DNA of 64,000 nucleotides from an uncultured Paracoccaceae bacterium (lineage in GTDB: Bacteria > Pseudomonadota > Alphaproteobacteria > Rhodobacterales > Rhodobacteraceae). The position numbers and the translations under genes are program-made. The notes beneath the pieces were generated by a model. The model was not told the DNA's origin. It worked only from the letters and a program-made list of their open reading frames with translations, and ran no database searches. Numbering within the stretch: position 1 is the first letter of the stretch; every line of letters begins with the position of its first letter. The stretch covers positions 124,001 through 188,000 of the forward strand of contig CANLVP010000003.1 in NCBI GenBank assembly GCA_947494675.1, written 5' to 3'. Below, one piece after another: positions 42,999 through 53,827 of the stretch.

Positions 42999-44263
42999 CA
43001 GGCGGCGAGCCGTCCGCGCAGGCTGTCCAGCGTCGGTGCGCCATCCGCCGGACCATAAAGCGCCATGGCCGCGCCGGTTTCGGCCATCTGGCCCGCAAAG
43101 GCGCGCACGTCGCCGGTGGTCACAGCGTCCACATGTTCGACGGTCTCAGCGATACTGGGGATACGGTCCCAAATCGACAAAAGCCGCGCCAGACGCTCGG
43201 CCCGGTTCGACGGGCTTTCCAGCCCCATCAGCAGCCCGGCTTTCATCTGCGCACGGGCGCGGGCGACCTCGGCTGCGGTCATATCATCGGCGGCGCGCTT
43301 CATCTCATCCACTGTGACCTCGGCCAGTTCATTGATCTGTTCGGCGCTGGTGCCCGCGTAGATCGTGGCAAGGCCGGTATCCTCGTAAGCGCCCGCTTGG
43401 GCAAAGACGGTGTAGCAAAGGCCCCGCTTTTCGCGGATTTCCTGGAACAGGCGCGAGGACACGCCTCCGCCCATGACAGAGGCGTAAATCTGCGCCGTAT
43501 AGATCGCCGGATCGCGGTAGTTCGGCCCCTCAAGCGCCAGTGCGAAATGCACCTGCTCAAGGTCTTTATTCCGGCGTATCTCGCCGCCGGCAAAGGCGGC
43601 AGGTTGCAACAGGTTGGCGGGACGCGTGAGCGCGGGCAGATGCCCAAAGAGCGCCTCTGCCTGTGCGACAATCGTGTCGTGGTCGATACCACCGGCGGCG
43701 GCCAGGATCATCTGACCGGGGCCATAGTGTTCGCCCATAAAGCCGCGCAGATCGTCACCGCCAAAGGCCTGCACACGCTCCTGCGGGCCAAGGATGCTGC
43801 GGCCAAGGGCCTGATCGGGATAAGCAACCTCTTGCAGCCAATCAAAGATGATGTCGTCGGGTGTATCCAGCGTCATGCCGATCTCTTGCAGGATCACGCC
43901 GCGCTCAATCTCGACATCTGCATCCGACATGACCGGGTTCAGCAGGATGTCCGCCAACACGTTCAGCGCCAGCGGCACATCGTTTTCCAGCACCCGCGCA
44001 TAATAGGCCGTCGCCTCGCGGCTGGTGTAGGCGTTGATATAGCCGCCCACATCCTCAATCGCCTCGGCGATCTGCAGCGCGCTGCGGGACTTTGTGCCCT
44101 TGAACGCCATGTGCTCGAGGAAATGCGCGATGCCGTTTTGCTCAATCCGTTCGTGCCGTCCGCCTGCCTGCACCCAGATGCCAATACTGGCCGAATGCAG
44201 TCCCGGCATATGTTCTGTCACGATGCGCAGGCCGTTCGACAGGGTGTGCAGTTCAATGGTCAA
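42998..44263 (-). CDS. M16 family zinc peptidase (processing-peptidase-like)
   Basis: 421-residue insulinase-fold metallopeptidase, related to mitochondrial processing peptidase beta. The inverted zinc motif HFLEH is at 47-51 with the third ligand probably Glu127 in ERGVILQE. A C-terminal half follows with the typical Arg/Tyr region SSRLFQEIREKRGLCYTVF. No signal peptide is visible, so it is probably cytosolic. Overlaps thrC by 4 bp and GNAT by 1 bp. Confidence 0.93.
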   Translation of the reverse strand: MTIELHTLSNGLRIVTEHMPGLHSASIGIWVQAGGRHERIEQNGIAHFLEHMAFKGTKSRSALQIAEAIEDVGGYINAYTSREATAYYARVLENDVPLALNVLADILLNPVMSDADVEIERGVILQEIGMTLDTPDDIIFDWLQEVAYPDQALGRSILGPQERVQAFGGDDLRGFMGEHYGPGQMILAAAGGIDHDTIVAQAEALFGHLPALTRPANLLQPAAFAGGEIRRNKDLEQVHFALALEGPNYRDPAIYTAQIYASVMGGGVSSRLFQEIREKRGLCYTVFAQAGAYEDTGLATIYAGTSAEQINELAEVTVDEMKRAADDMTAAEVARARAQMKAGLLMGLESPSNRAERLARLLSIWDRIPSIAETVEHVDAVTTGDVRAFAGQMAETGAAMALYGPADGAPTLDSLRGRLAA

Positions 44264-45645
44264 CGCGCGATCCGTTCTTTGATGATGGCCTGAATGGCAG
44301 AGAGGTCATTGGCGGCGCGTGTCACACGCTCTGGCCGCTCATACAGGTCCGCCATACGCGGCGGCAAGGGGGGGTGAACGCCTGTTGCCTCTTCCACTGC
44401 GGCGGGGAATTTGGCGGGATGCGCGGTGGCCAGCGTGACCATGGGTGTGGGGCCTTGGTGCGCTTCGGCGACGTGGACACCGACGGCGGAATGGGGGCAA
44501 AGCAGCTCGCCATGTTGGGCACGGTAACGTTTGATCGCGGCTTTTGTTTCACCCTCGGACGCGCGGCCAGATTTGTAAGTGTCTTGCAGCGCCTGATAGG
44601 CCCCTTGGCTAATCTGGAAGCCGCCCGCTTTGAGGTCATCCATCTGGCTCGCCACGGCGGACCCGTCGCGGTCATAGGCATCAAAAAGCGCGCGTTCAAA
44701 GTTGGACGATACCTGGATATCCATCGAGGGGCTGATGGTCGGGGTCACGCCTTCTTTGGTATAAGCGCCGGTTTCCAGCGTCCGGTGCAGGATGTCGTTG
44801 GTGTTGGTCGCCACCACTAGATCGGCAATCGGCAGCCCCATGCGCTTGGCGATGTAGCCCGCGAAAATGTCACCAAAGTTGCCGGTGGGCACGGTAAAAC
44901 TGACGTCGCGGTGCGGCGCGCCAAGGCTGACGGCAGAGGTGAAGTAATAAACCACCTGCGCCAGCACCCGGCCCCAGTTGATCGAGTTCACGCCCGCCAG
45001 CGACACCGCCTCGCGAAAGTCAAAGTCGTTGAACATGTCTTTGACCATGGCTTGGCAATCGTCAAAGTCGCCATCAACGGCCAGCGCGTGCACATTCGCC
45101 TCTGTCGGGGTGGTCATCTGGCGGCGCTGCACTTCGCTGACGCGGCCATGGGGGTAAAGGATAAAGACGTCGACGGCGTCCAAGCCTCGGAACGCCTCAA
45201 TCGCGGCAGAACCGGTGTCGCCAGAGGTGGCACCGACGATGGTGACGCGTTTGCCCGAGCGGCCCAACGCCTTTTGGAACATCTGGCCGATGAGCTGCAT
45301 GGCAAAGTCTTTGAACGCCAATGTGGGGCCGTGGAACAGCTCCAACAGGAAATGGTTCGGGGCCAGCTGCACCAGTGGGGCGCGGGCGGCATGGCCGAAA
45401 CCGGCATAGGCCTTGGCGATCAGGTCTTTGAATTCGGCGTCGGTGAATGTCTCGCCAATAAAGGGGCGCATCACGGCAAAGGCGACCTCTTCATAGGTTT
45501 GCCCGGCCATGGCAGCAATCTGGGCATGAGACAGCTGCGGCACCGTTTCCGGCACATAAAGCCCGCCGTCACGTGCAAGGCCGGTCAGCATCGCCTCTTC
45601 GAATGTCAGGTCGGGCGCTTGGCCACGGGTCGAGATGTAACGCAT
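44260..45645 (-). CDS. thrC: Threonine synthase
   Basis: 461-residue PLP enzyme making threonine from O-phosphohomoserine. The PLP lysine is K112 in HGPTLAFKDFAMQ. MRYISTRGQAPDLTFEEAML is the classic start and ATSGDTGSAAIEAF forms the phosphate-binding loop. Length fits the longer (fungal/proteobacterial) ThrC type. It lies 4 bp after SURF1 and overlaps the M16 gene, an arrangement common in Rhodobacteraceae cox regions. Confidence 0.96.
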   Translation of the reverse strand: MRYISTRGQAPDLTFEEAMLTGLARDGGLYVPETVPQLSHAQIAAMAGQTYEEVAFAVMRPFIGETFTDAEFKDLIAKAYAGFGHAARAPLVQLAPNHFLLELFHGPTLAFKDFAMQLIGQMFQKALGRSGKRVTIVGATSGDTGSAAIEAFRGLDAVDVFILYPHGRVSEVQRRQMTTPTEANVHALAVDGDFDDCQAMVKDMFNDFDFREAVSLAGVNSINWGRVLAQVVYYFTSAVSLGAPHRDVSFTVPTGNFGDIFAGYIAKRMGLPIADLVVATNTNDILHRTLETGAYTKEGVTPTISPSMDIQVSSNFERALFDAYDRDGSAVASQMDDLKAGGFQISQGAYQALQDTYKSGRASEGETKAAIKRYRAQHGELLCPHSAVGVHVAEAHQGPTPMVTLATAHPAKFPAAVEEATGVHPPLPPRMADLYERPERVTRAANDLSAIQAIIKERIAR

Positions 45646-45649
45646 CGCG

Positions 45650-46318
45650 TCAGTCCTTTTGCAGGGTGCGGCGGATCAGGAAAACGCCCATGACCGCCCA
45701 GACGGCGGCAAGGCCAAACCAGGTGATCGCATATTCCAAATGATCGTTCTTGATGCCGCCGGTGTCGATGGGCAGCAGCGTCGTGCGGGGGTCGGCAGGC
45801 GACATCTCGGCGGCGACGATCAGCAGACGCTCTGTCGCCAAAGCGTCCGCCATGGCGTCAACGTCGCGGCCAAACCAGATGTTTTCGCGCAGGTCGGGCT
45901 CGGGTGTCGATGAATTCACATCATCAGGCCACAGCAGGTTGCCTGTCACAGTGACAGCCTCTTGCAGCGGCGGGCTGTCTTTCGCCTCAAGCGGCAGCAG
46001 GCCTTTGTCCAGCAGCACGACCCGTCCACCCAGATCAAGCGCCGTGATCACCCGGTAGCCGGTGCCAGCGGCCGTGCCAGACGTCAGCACGTGCAGCTCT
46101 GTCGGGCCAGTCATGCCAAGGGCGGTGACGGCGCGGTATTCATCACTGGCTTCTGTTGGCGCATCCGGCAGGGCGACAGGATCGCCCGCCATACGCGCGT
46201 CGATGTCGGCCAAGACATCCTCTTTCCACGTCAGACGGTCCAGCTGCCAGAAGCCCAGCCACAACAGGACCGCGCAGCCCGCCAGCGTCAGCAGCAATGG
46301 AAAGATGATCTTGCGCAA
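45650..46318 (-). CDS. SURF1 family cytochrome oxidase assembly protein
   Basis: 222-residue inner-membrane assembly factor for heme-copper oxidase (heme a insertion). TM1 is at about 4-24 with the family motif LGFWQLDRLTWKEDVL, and TM2 near the C-terminus (YAITWFGLAAVWAVMGVFL). The periplasmic middle part contains the expected VVLLDKGLLP. Downstream of ctaE after a terminator-like hairpin, and directly before thrC. Confidence 0.92.
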   Translation of the reverse strand: MRKIIFPLLLTLAGCAVLLWLGFWQLDRLTWKEDVLADIDARMAGDPVALPDAPTEASDEYRAVTALGMTGPTELHVLTSGTAAGTGYRVITALDLGGRVVLLDKGLLPLEAKDSPPLQEAVTVTGNLLWPDDVNSSTPEPDLRENIWFGRDVDAMADALATERLLIVAAEMSPADPRTTLLPIDTGGIKNDHLEYAITWFGLAAVWAVMGVFLIRRTLQKD

Positions 46319-46397
46319 GGTCCGCCCCTTTGTTCGCCCGCGTCTATAGCCGCGATGACGGGCGGGGTGAACCCCGCCTGCCCCCGCTAAAGCACAT

Positions 46398-46459
46398 AAA
46401 AAGGGCGGCCCTGATGGACCGCCCTCAAATCTTTTGGGTAGGCCGGGGTTTACCCCGGC
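46398..46459 (-). terminator. Double hairpin after ctaE
   Basis: Reading leftward: GCCGGGG-TAAA-CCCCGGC-type stem (46443-46459), then GGGCGGTCC-ATCA-GGGCCGCCC followed by a T-run (46398-46425). It is placed just after the ctaE stop and before SURF1, so it should reduce read-through from the oxidase genes. Confidence 0.7.
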
Positions 46460-46465
46460 GCGGCC

Positions 46466-47266
46466 TTAGCCGCCCCAGATGTAGACCGCCAGGAACAGGA
46501 ACAGCCAGACCACATCCACGAAGTGCCAGTACCATGCAGCGGCCTCAAAACCGACGTGCTTTTCTGGGGTAAAGTGGCCCTTGTAGACGCGGATCAGGCA
46601 GACCAGCAAAAAGATCGTGCCGATCACCACGTGGAAACCGTGGAAGCCTGTCGCCATGAAGAAGTTTGCGCCATAGATATTGCCCGCAAACCCAAAGGCG
46701 GCGTGGCTGTATTCATAGACCTGGAACACAGTGAAGAGCACACCCAGAGCCACGGCGAGGATCAGACCCCACTTCATGTCTTCGCGGTTGTTCTCATGCA
46801 CCAGCGCGTGGTGTGCCCATGTGGCGGCTGCACCCGAACACAGCAGGATCAGCGTGTTGATCAGCGGCAGGTGCCACGGGTCAAACGTCTCAATCCCGGC
46901 GGGTGGCCAGACGCCATCAACCGCAGGGCTTTGCGGGCCCATGGGATACATGGCGTGCTTGAAGAAGCTCCAGAACCATGCGGCAAAGAACATCACTTCG
47001 GACATGATGAAGAAGATAAAGCCGTAGCGCAGACCGATCCGCACGACGGGTGTGTGATCACCCACCTGGCTTTCAGTCACAACCTCGGACCACCATGCGA
47101 ACATCGTATAAAGCACACCTGCCAGACCGATCAGGAACAGGTAAGGGCCGCTACCGTGCATCCAGAGCACAGCGCCAAAGAGCATTGCAAACCCGCCCAG
47201 CGCGCCAATCAGCGGCCAGATAGAGGGGTTCAGAATGTGATAATCGTGGTTCTTTTCGTGGGCCAT
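46466..47266 (-). CDS. ctaE: Cytochrome c oxidase subunit III
   Basis: 266-residue integral membrane subunit of aa3-type oxidase with seven predicted helices. Family marks are [50 protein letters not shown] and the C-terminal [14 protein letters not shown]. Lies 31 bp after ctaG. Subunit I (ctaD) is not in the window. Confidence 0.97.
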   Translation of the reverse strand: MAHEKNHDYHILNPSIWPLIGALGGFAMLFGAVLWMHGSGPYLFLIGLAGVLYTMFAWWSEVVTESQVGDHTPVVRIGLRYGFIFFIMSEVMFFAAWFWSFFKHAMYPMGPQSPAVDGVWPPAGIETFDPWHLPLINTLILLCSGAAATWAHHALVHENNREDMKWGLILAVALGVLFTVFQVYEYSHAAFGFAGNIYGANFFMATGFHGFHVVIGTIFLLVCLIRVYKGHFTPEKHVGFEAAAWYWHFVDVVWLFLFLAVYIWGG

Positions 47267-47297
47267 TGGCTTTGTTCCCTGCGGCTTGGTCTTCGGT

Positions 47298-47894
47298 TCA
47301 GTCTATGGCGACTGGCGTTTCGTTTGTCAAAGTCACCTGCGCGATTTCGTCTTCGGGCAGGTCGATTTCGTAGAATGTGTAGGACAGCGTGATGGTGTGA
47401 ACATATTGCCCTTCGCGGTCGTCAACGATCGCGGGATCGATGAAAAAGCTGACCGGCATCATCACGGTTTCACCCGGTTGCAGCACCTGTTCGGTGAAGC
47501 AAAAACAGGCGATCTTGTCAAAGAACGCGCCCGCCTCGTAGGGGGTCACATTGTAAGAAGCCTGCCCTGCGACCGGGCGGTCGGTGGGGTTATGCGCCTC
47601 GTAAAAGGCAAGGCCCGTGGCACCGATCTGGATCTCCATCTCGCGCACTTCGGGGGTAAAGGTCCACGGCATCCCGCGCTCAAGCGAGGCGTCAAAGCGG
47701 ACCTTGATCGTTTGATCCAACACCACGTCCGACCCGGCCTCGGCCACATTGGTGGCACCACCAAAGCCGGTCACACGGCAGAACCAGTCATAAAACGGCA
47801 CCGACGCCCAAGCGAGGCCACCCATCAGCACCACAACGGTGATGGTCTGCGCCAGCGTGCGCTTGGGGCCTTGCAGATTGGGGAACAGCGTCAT
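47298..47894 (-). CDS. ctaG: Cytochrome c oxidase assembly protein CtaG (Cox11)
   Basis: 198-residue copper chaperone for the CuB site of subunit I. One N-terminal helix (about 15-33) anchors a periplasmic domain. The copper ligands C130 and C132 are in ACFCFTEQ, and [13 protein letters not shown] follows the membrane helix, with a third Cys (C39). Its start overlaps the small ORF upstream by 4 bp. Length is normal. Confidence 0.96.
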   Translation of the reverse strand: MTLFPNLQGPKRTLAQTITVVVLMGGLAWASVPFYDWFCRVTGFGGATNVAEAGSDVVLDQTIKVRFDASLERGMPWTFTPEVREMEIQIGATGLAFYEAHNPTDRPVAGQASYNVTPYEAGAFFDKIACFCFTEQVLQPGETVMMPVSFFIDPAIVDDREGQYVHTITLSYTFYEIDLPEDEIAQVTLTNETPVAID

Positions 47895-48091
47895 TGATCG
47901 CCCTCTTGCGGGATCAATGCAGGGCGGGCGACATGGTCGAATTTTTCAAACTGCTGCGCCTCGCCCAATTGCAGCACCTTGACCACGGTCAGGCCAAAGA
48001 CGATGGCGACAAAACCGATCAGCAAAAGGCCCACGCCAGAATTCCGGCCGCGGCGGCGTTCATGCAGTTCGTGTTCCACCTTGATCGCCAT
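47891..48091 (-). CDS. Small single-TM protein of the cox cluster
   Basis: 66 residues: a charged N-terminus (HELHERRRGRNSG), one helix (VGLLLIGFVAIVFGLTVVKVL) and a short periplasmic tail. It sits between ctaB and ctaG, where a small CoxF-like protein of unknown role is found in relatives. Start ATG 48091 overlaps the ctaB stop (TGATG); a GTG one codon earlier is possible. Probably an oxidase assembly factor by position only. Confidence 0.75.
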   Translation of the reverse strand: MAIKVEHELHERRRGRNSGVGLLLIGFVAIVFGLTVVKVLQLGEAQQFEKFDHVARPALIPQEGDQ

Positions 48092-49017
48092 CACAGCACC
48101 CCGCCCGTACGCAGCACCGCGTCGATCAGCAGGGCGACAAAATGGGCAAAGAGGTAATAGAGCGAGACCTTGAAGGTCTTTATTTCAACCTTGTGGCTGT
48201 CGGCTGTGCTGGCCGCATCGTCCCGCTTCCAGATGTCATAGGCCCCTTTGAGGAACCAGGCGTTCATCACCACGGCGGTGGCCAGATAGACCGGCCCGCC
48301 GATGGAGGTAAAGCCAAGGCCAAGTGCCACGGGCACCAGCAGCAGCGTGTAGATCAGGATGTGGTTGCGGGTGCTGCGGCGACCGTGGGTTTCGGTCAGC
48401 ATCGGCACGCCTGCATCGCCGTAATCGGTTTTCACAAAAAGCGCGAGCGCCCAGAAGTGCGGCGGCGTCCACATGAAGATCAGCGCAAACATCAGCACGC
48501 TTTCGACCGATACGCCGCCCGTGGCCACGGCCCAGCCCACCATCGGGGGGAAGGCACCAGCCGCACCGCCGATGACGATGTTTTGCGGCGTGCTCCGCTT
48601 GAGCCACATGGAATAGACAACGGCGTAGAAAAAGATCGTAAAGGCCAGCAGGCCAGCAGCGACCCAATTGGTGGCAAGCGCCAGCAACACTACCGAAAAG
48701 CCAGACAGAGCGAGGCCGATGCCCAAGGCTTCACCCGGTTGCACGCGGCCATCGGGGATCGGGCGCTTGGCGGTGCGCTTCATCTTGGCGTCGATATCGG
48801 CGTCCCACCACATGTTCAGCGCGCCAGAGGCCCCTGCCCCGACCGCAATGCACAGGATGCCGACAAAGCCGATGAAGGGATGCACGGGCACCGGGGCGAC
48901 CAGCAGGCCCACAAGCGCCGTGAACACCACCAGCGACATCACGCGCGGCTTCAGCAGGGCAAAGTAATCGCCCATGCCAGCCTCGTGTGGTGTGTCGTGC
49001 AAGGTTGCGTCGGTCAT
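48091..49017 (-). CDS. ctaB: Protoheme IX farnesyltransferase (heme O synthase)
   Basis: 308-residue UbiA-family prenyltransferase with about nine helices that farnesylates heme b to heme O. The prenyl-diphosphate motif is [19 protein letters not shown], and [19 protein letters not shown] is the family start. ATG 49017 (MTDATLHDT) is preferred over 49050. Middle gene of the cox cluster, 39 bp after ctaC. Confidence 0.96.
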   Translation of the reverse strand: MTDATLHDTPHEAGMGDYFALLKPRVMSLVVFTALVGLLVAPVPVHPFIGFVGILCIAVGAGASGALNMWWDADIDAKMKRTAKRPIPDGRVQPGEALGIGLALSGFSVVLLALATNWVAAGLLAFTIFFYAVVYSMWLKRSTPQNIVIGGAAGAFPPMVGWAVATGGVSVESVLMFALIFMWTPPHFWALALFVKTDYGDAGVPMLTETHGRRSTRNHILIYTLLLVPVALGLGFTSIGGPVYLATAVVMNAWFLKGAYDIWKRDDAASTADSHKVEIKTFKVSLYYLFAHFVALLIDAVLRTGGVL

Positions 49018-49032
49018 GATGCCTCTGGGTGT

Positions 49033-49051
49033 GGTGGGCAGATTGCCCACC
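49033..49051. repeat. Small palindrome between ctaC and ctaB
   Basis: GGTGGGCA-GAT-TGCCCACC, a perfect 8-bp stem. It resembles the short GGTGGGCA-type palindromes dispersed in many proteobacterial genomes. It could serve as an mRNA-processing or stability site. Confidence 0.5.
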
Positions 49052-49056
49052 CTACG

Positions 49057-49884
49057 TTAGACGGGGTTTTCGATTTTCGCCGCTTCCAGCCACTCGTCGT
49101 AAACCTCTTGGCTGACGACTTTGACGGTGATCGGCATATAGGCGTGATCTTTGCCGCAAAGCTCTGAACACTGGCCAAAGTAGATGCCTTCTTTGTCAGC
49201 CTCAAACCACAGCTGCGCCAGACGACCGGGCACAGCGTCCTGCTTTACGCCAAAGGCCGGGATGGTCCAGGAGTGGATCACATCGCCGCCGGTCACGGTC
49301 ATCACAACGGTTTTGCCAACGGGCACGACAACTGCCGTATCAGTGGCCAAACGGTAGAGCGATTCATCGTAACCGAAGTCTTCCAGCTCGCCTTCACCGA
49401 TCATGAAGCTTTCGAATGCCACACCATCATCGACATATTCATAGCCCCAGTACCATTGGTAGCCGGTAACCTTGATGTTGATGTCGCCTTCGGGAATTTC
49501 TTGCTGATCAAACAGGATCGGCAGCGACACCGCGCCGATAAAGACAAGGATCACCACAGGCACGATGGTCCATGCCACTTCCAAGGTGGAATGGTGGGTG
49601 AAGGTCGCAGGCGTCGGGTTGGCCTTGCGGTTGAACTTCAGCATCACCCAGACCAGCAGGCCGGTCACAAACAGCGTGATCGCGGTGATGATCGCCAGCA
49701 GCAGGTTGTCCAGCCAGATGATGTCGCGCATCAAATCCGTCGCAGGTTCCTGAAAACCGGTCAGGCCGGGGATCGGCGCGCCGTGCACCTCAAGTTCCTG
49801 ATTAACCTCTTGGGCAGAGGCGGCACCTGCCAGCATCATCCCGGCCGAAGCCCAAATAGCAGTCGCAAAAGAGGTCAGTCGCAT
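49057..49884 (-). CDS. ctaC: Cytochrome c oxidase subunit II
   Basis: 275 residues. Signal peptide (MRLTSFATAIWASAG...ASA), two membrane helices, then a cupredoxin domain with the CuA site: His in DVIHSWTIPAFG and the cluster GQCSELCGKDHAYMP (two Cys, Glu, His, Met). Receives electrons from cytochrome c. ATG 49884 is chosen for the signal peptide over 49974. First gene of the leftward cox cluster, divergent from tldD. Confidence 0.96.
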   Translation of the reverse strand: MRLTSFATAIWASAGMMLAGAASAQEVNQELEVHGAPIPGLTGFQEPATDLMRDIIWLDNLLLAIITAITLFVTGLLVWVMLKFNRKANPTPATFTHHSTLEVAWTIVPVVILVFIGAVSLPILFDQQEIPEGDINIKVTGYQWYWGYEYVDDGVAFESFMIGEGELEDFGYDESLYRLATDTAVVVPVGKTVVMTVTGGDVIHSWTIPAFGVKQDAVPGRLAQLWFEADKEGIYFGQCSELCGKDHAYMPITVKVVSQEVYDEWLEAAKIENPV

Positions 49885-50058
49885 GGTTTTTCCTGTCTGT
49901 CTTGTCGCGCGAAGCCGCGCAGTCCCGGGCACCGTCAAACGGAATCCCGTTGTATCCTGTCCGGTCTGTCCCATATCCTGATGAACAACTCAAGAACCGC
50001 AATTGCGGCAAAGGGCCGCTTTTTGCGCTTTTGCCCGTATTAATCTTAAGGAACCGTG

Positions 50059-51476
<1,418 letters not shown>

Positions 51477-51480
<4 letters not shown>

Positions 51481-51932
51481 TCCGCACGGTGCCGGTTGGT
51501 GACAGCAAGCTGCGGGACCGCGCCTTGATTTGCGGTTCTATCGTGGCAATCGTCGGCCCCTTTCTGATCGGCTTGCCCATCGCGATGTTCGGGGCTGAGA
51601 GGTCCTCATCATTTGCAAACTTTGTCGGCTTTGCCTTGGTGCTTTCCCCCATTTTCAGCATTCCTACTGTGCTGGTGGCAGGTCTATGGGCCGAACGGGC
51701 ACTGCGGAGCGGATTTACCGGTCCCGTGGTCGCAGTTGTCAGCGGCTGTGCCGTTGGTGCATGTTTTGGTGCGGCGGGCACGACGTTATTGAGCTTCGGT
51801 TCACCTAACTATCCGAAAGCGATTGTCGGTTTCGCGCAATTTTTTGGCGCCGCAGGGGCTCTCTGGGGTCTGGCCCATTGGCTCGGCGTCCGGGTCTTTG
51901 TGCCAGAGGCCGTCGAGAGGCCGACATCATGA
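51477..51932 (+). CDS. Hypothetical membrane protein
   Basis: About 151 residues with four hydrophobic segments (near ALICGSIVAIVGPFLIGLPI, FANFVGFALVLSPIFSIPTVL, GPVVAVVSGCAVGACFGAAG and FAQFFGAAGALWGLAHWL). No family recognised. The start is uncertain: TTG 51477 overlaps the tldD TGA, and GTG 51489 is an alternative. Its TGA overlaps the next ATG (ATGA), supporting a real gene in the tldD-GNAT transcript. Confidence 0.6.
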
Positions 51933-52420
51933 CACCGCGCCTGTTCACCACTGATGAAATCCCCGCCCTCGCCCGTCTTTGGCACGACGGCTGGCACGAT
52001 GCGCATGCCGCCCACGTTCCGGCTGCGCTGGTTGCGGATCGCACATTGGACAGTTTCGCAGCACGCCTTCCCGACATGATCGACCGGACCCGGGTGGTGG
52101 GTCCCACAGGCGCGCCGTTGGGGATTTGTGCGATCCATGGCGAAGAGATTGATCAGCTCTTTGTGGCCCCGGCTGCCCAGGGCACAGGAGCAGCCGCGAC
52201 TTTGCTGGCAGATGCGGAAGCGCGGGTTGCGACGAGCGGTACAAAGCGGGCGCATCTGTTCTGCATACCCCAGAACGCGCGCGCCATCGCATTCTACACC
52301 CGGCAAGGCTGGATCGATTCTGGGCTGCATGATGTGCCTTTGCCCGCGACCGCCGCGATTCCGGCTTTGACAGTCATTCGATTCGAAAAACCCCTAGGCG
52401 GTCCTGGGCGGCTGAAATAA
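51929..52420 (+). CDS. GNAT family N-acetyltransferase
   Basis: 163 residues. Motif A is FVAPAAQGTGAAATLLADAEA (AQGTGA) and motif B PQNARAIAFYTRQGWIDSG, both typical of small-molecule GNATs. The start at 51929 overlaps the membrane-protein stop by 4 bp; a longer frame is not needed. Substrate unknown. Confidence 0.88.
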   Translation: MTPRLFTTDEIPALARLWHDGWHDAHAAHVPAALVADRTLDSFAARLPDMIDRTRVVGPTGAPLGICAIHGEEIDQLFVAPAAQGTGAAATLLADAEARVATSGTKRAHLFCIPQNARAIAFYTRQGWIDSGLHDVPLPATAAIPALTVIRFEKPLGGPGRLK

Positions 52421-52540
52421 TCTCCCTCAGGTTGCAACCCCGCAATCTGACCCCCCCAAAATAGCGGGGGACCGATTTACGCCTCATTAACCACTTCACT
52501 TCTAATCTGAACCAAGCAACAGGACGAGGACGAGGTTAAC

Positions 52541-53665
52541 GTGGCGCCAGAGACTTCCGCTCACCCCACCCTCACCCCCCCCCAGGAGGACGATGGCTTT
52601 GACCGTCTTCGCCTGTTGCGTTCACGCCGGGTTGGCCCTGCGACGTTTCGCAGGCTGATCGCCGAACATGGCACGGCGCGCGCTGCACTGGCCGCGCTGC
52701 CGGAGGTCGCAAAAGCGGCCGGCGTGACAGATTACAAGATCTGCCCTGAAGGGGTGATCACCGCCGAATTGAACGCTGGCCGTGCTGCAGGCGCGCGGCT
52801 GCTCCACGACACAGACCCGGCCTATCCAGCCGATTTGCGTAAGATTGACGATCGTCCTCCGATGCTTTGGTGCCTTGGCAAGTCCTCCCTCTTGTCGCGA
52901 CACATGATTGCTTTGGTAGGTGCGCGAAATGCGTCCTCGCTTGGCACACGTATGACCAAGCAACTGGCCAATGAGCTGGCCGAGGCCGGGTTTGTCGTGG
53001 TCTCTGGCCTCGCCCGTGGGGTTGATGCGGCTGCGCACACAGCGGCACTGACCGGCGGCACAATTGCTGTCCAAGCGGGCGGGGTCGACGTTATCTACCC
53101 CGCCGAAAACACCGATCTGGCCCATGACATCGCCAAGACCGGGCTGCGCCTGACCGAAATGCCGATGGGGCTGCAACCGCAGGCCCGGCATTTTCCCGCG
53201 CGCAACCGGATCATCGCGGGCCTGTCGCGCGCGGTGGTGGTGGTTGAGGCGGCGGCAAAATCCGGCAGTCTGATCACCGCGCGCAATGCGCTGGATATGC
53301 ACCGCGATGTGCTGGCCGTGCCAGGCCATCCCTTTGATGCACGCGCGGGCGGCTGCAACATGTTGATCCGCGATGGCGCATTGCTGGTGCGGTCCGCCGC
53401 TGACGTGATCGAGGCTTTGGGCGATCCGGTGGCCCCGGAACTGCCGCTGGCCGAACCTGCAAAACCCGCGCCGCGCCCCTTGCGCGATGTCGCGGCCCTA
53501 CATGACAAGATCCTGTCGCGGCTTGGCCCCTCGCCCATGGCAGAGGAACAGTTGATCCGCGATCTGTCCGTCGCGCCCACACATGTGGCCCCGGCGCTGG
53601 TTGATCTGGAGCTTCAGGGCAAGATCGCGCGCCAGGCTGGCGGGCTCTTGGCGCGGGTTGTGTGA
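52541..53665 (+). CDS. dprA: DNA processing protein DprA
   Basis: 374-residue RecA-loading protein of natural transformation. It has an N-terminal SAM-like extension (RLRLLRSRRVGPATFRRL), then the Rossmann domain with ALVGARNASSLGTRMTKQLA, VVSGLARGVDAAAH and the family signature FPARNRIIAGLS. A C-terminal winged-helix tail covers about 310-374. GTG 52541 follows AGGACGAGG. Upstream is the membrane protein/GNAT pair; topA follows by about 160 bp. Confidence 0.95.
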   Translation: MAPETSAHPTLTPPQEDDGFDRLRLLRSRRVGPATFRRLIAEHGTARAALAALPEVAKAAGVTDYKICPEGVITAELNAGRAAGARLLHDTDPAYPADLRKIDDRPPMLWCLGKSSLLSRHMIALVGARNASSLGTRMTKQLANELAEAGFVVVSGLARGVDAAAHTAALTGGTIAVQAGGVDVIYPAENTDLAHDIAKTGLRLTEMPMGLQPQARHFPARNRIIAGLSRAVVVVEAAAKSGSLITARNALDMHRDVLAVPGHPFDARAGGCNMLIRDGALLVRSAADVIEALGDPVAPELPLAEPAKPAPRPLRDVAALHDKILSRLGPSPMAEEQLIRDLSVAPTHVAPALVDLELQGKIARQAGGLLARVV

Positions 53666-53827
53666 CCCAAAGGCACAATTCTGCGACCGCACCGCCTATT
53701 TTTCCCCGCGAATTCGGACTTGTGATCAGGTTTCTGGCGCAAGACAGAATGCCTCCATTGACAAGCCCGCAACCGACCCCACATGTTGCGCGGCCTAAGA
53801 CCAACCCGTTTCCAACGAAAGATTCTC

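Noticed and set aside
42917-44293. 458-codon open frame on the plus strand
   Set aside because: Antisense to the M16 peptidase gene, which has an intact zinc motif and coupled neighbours.
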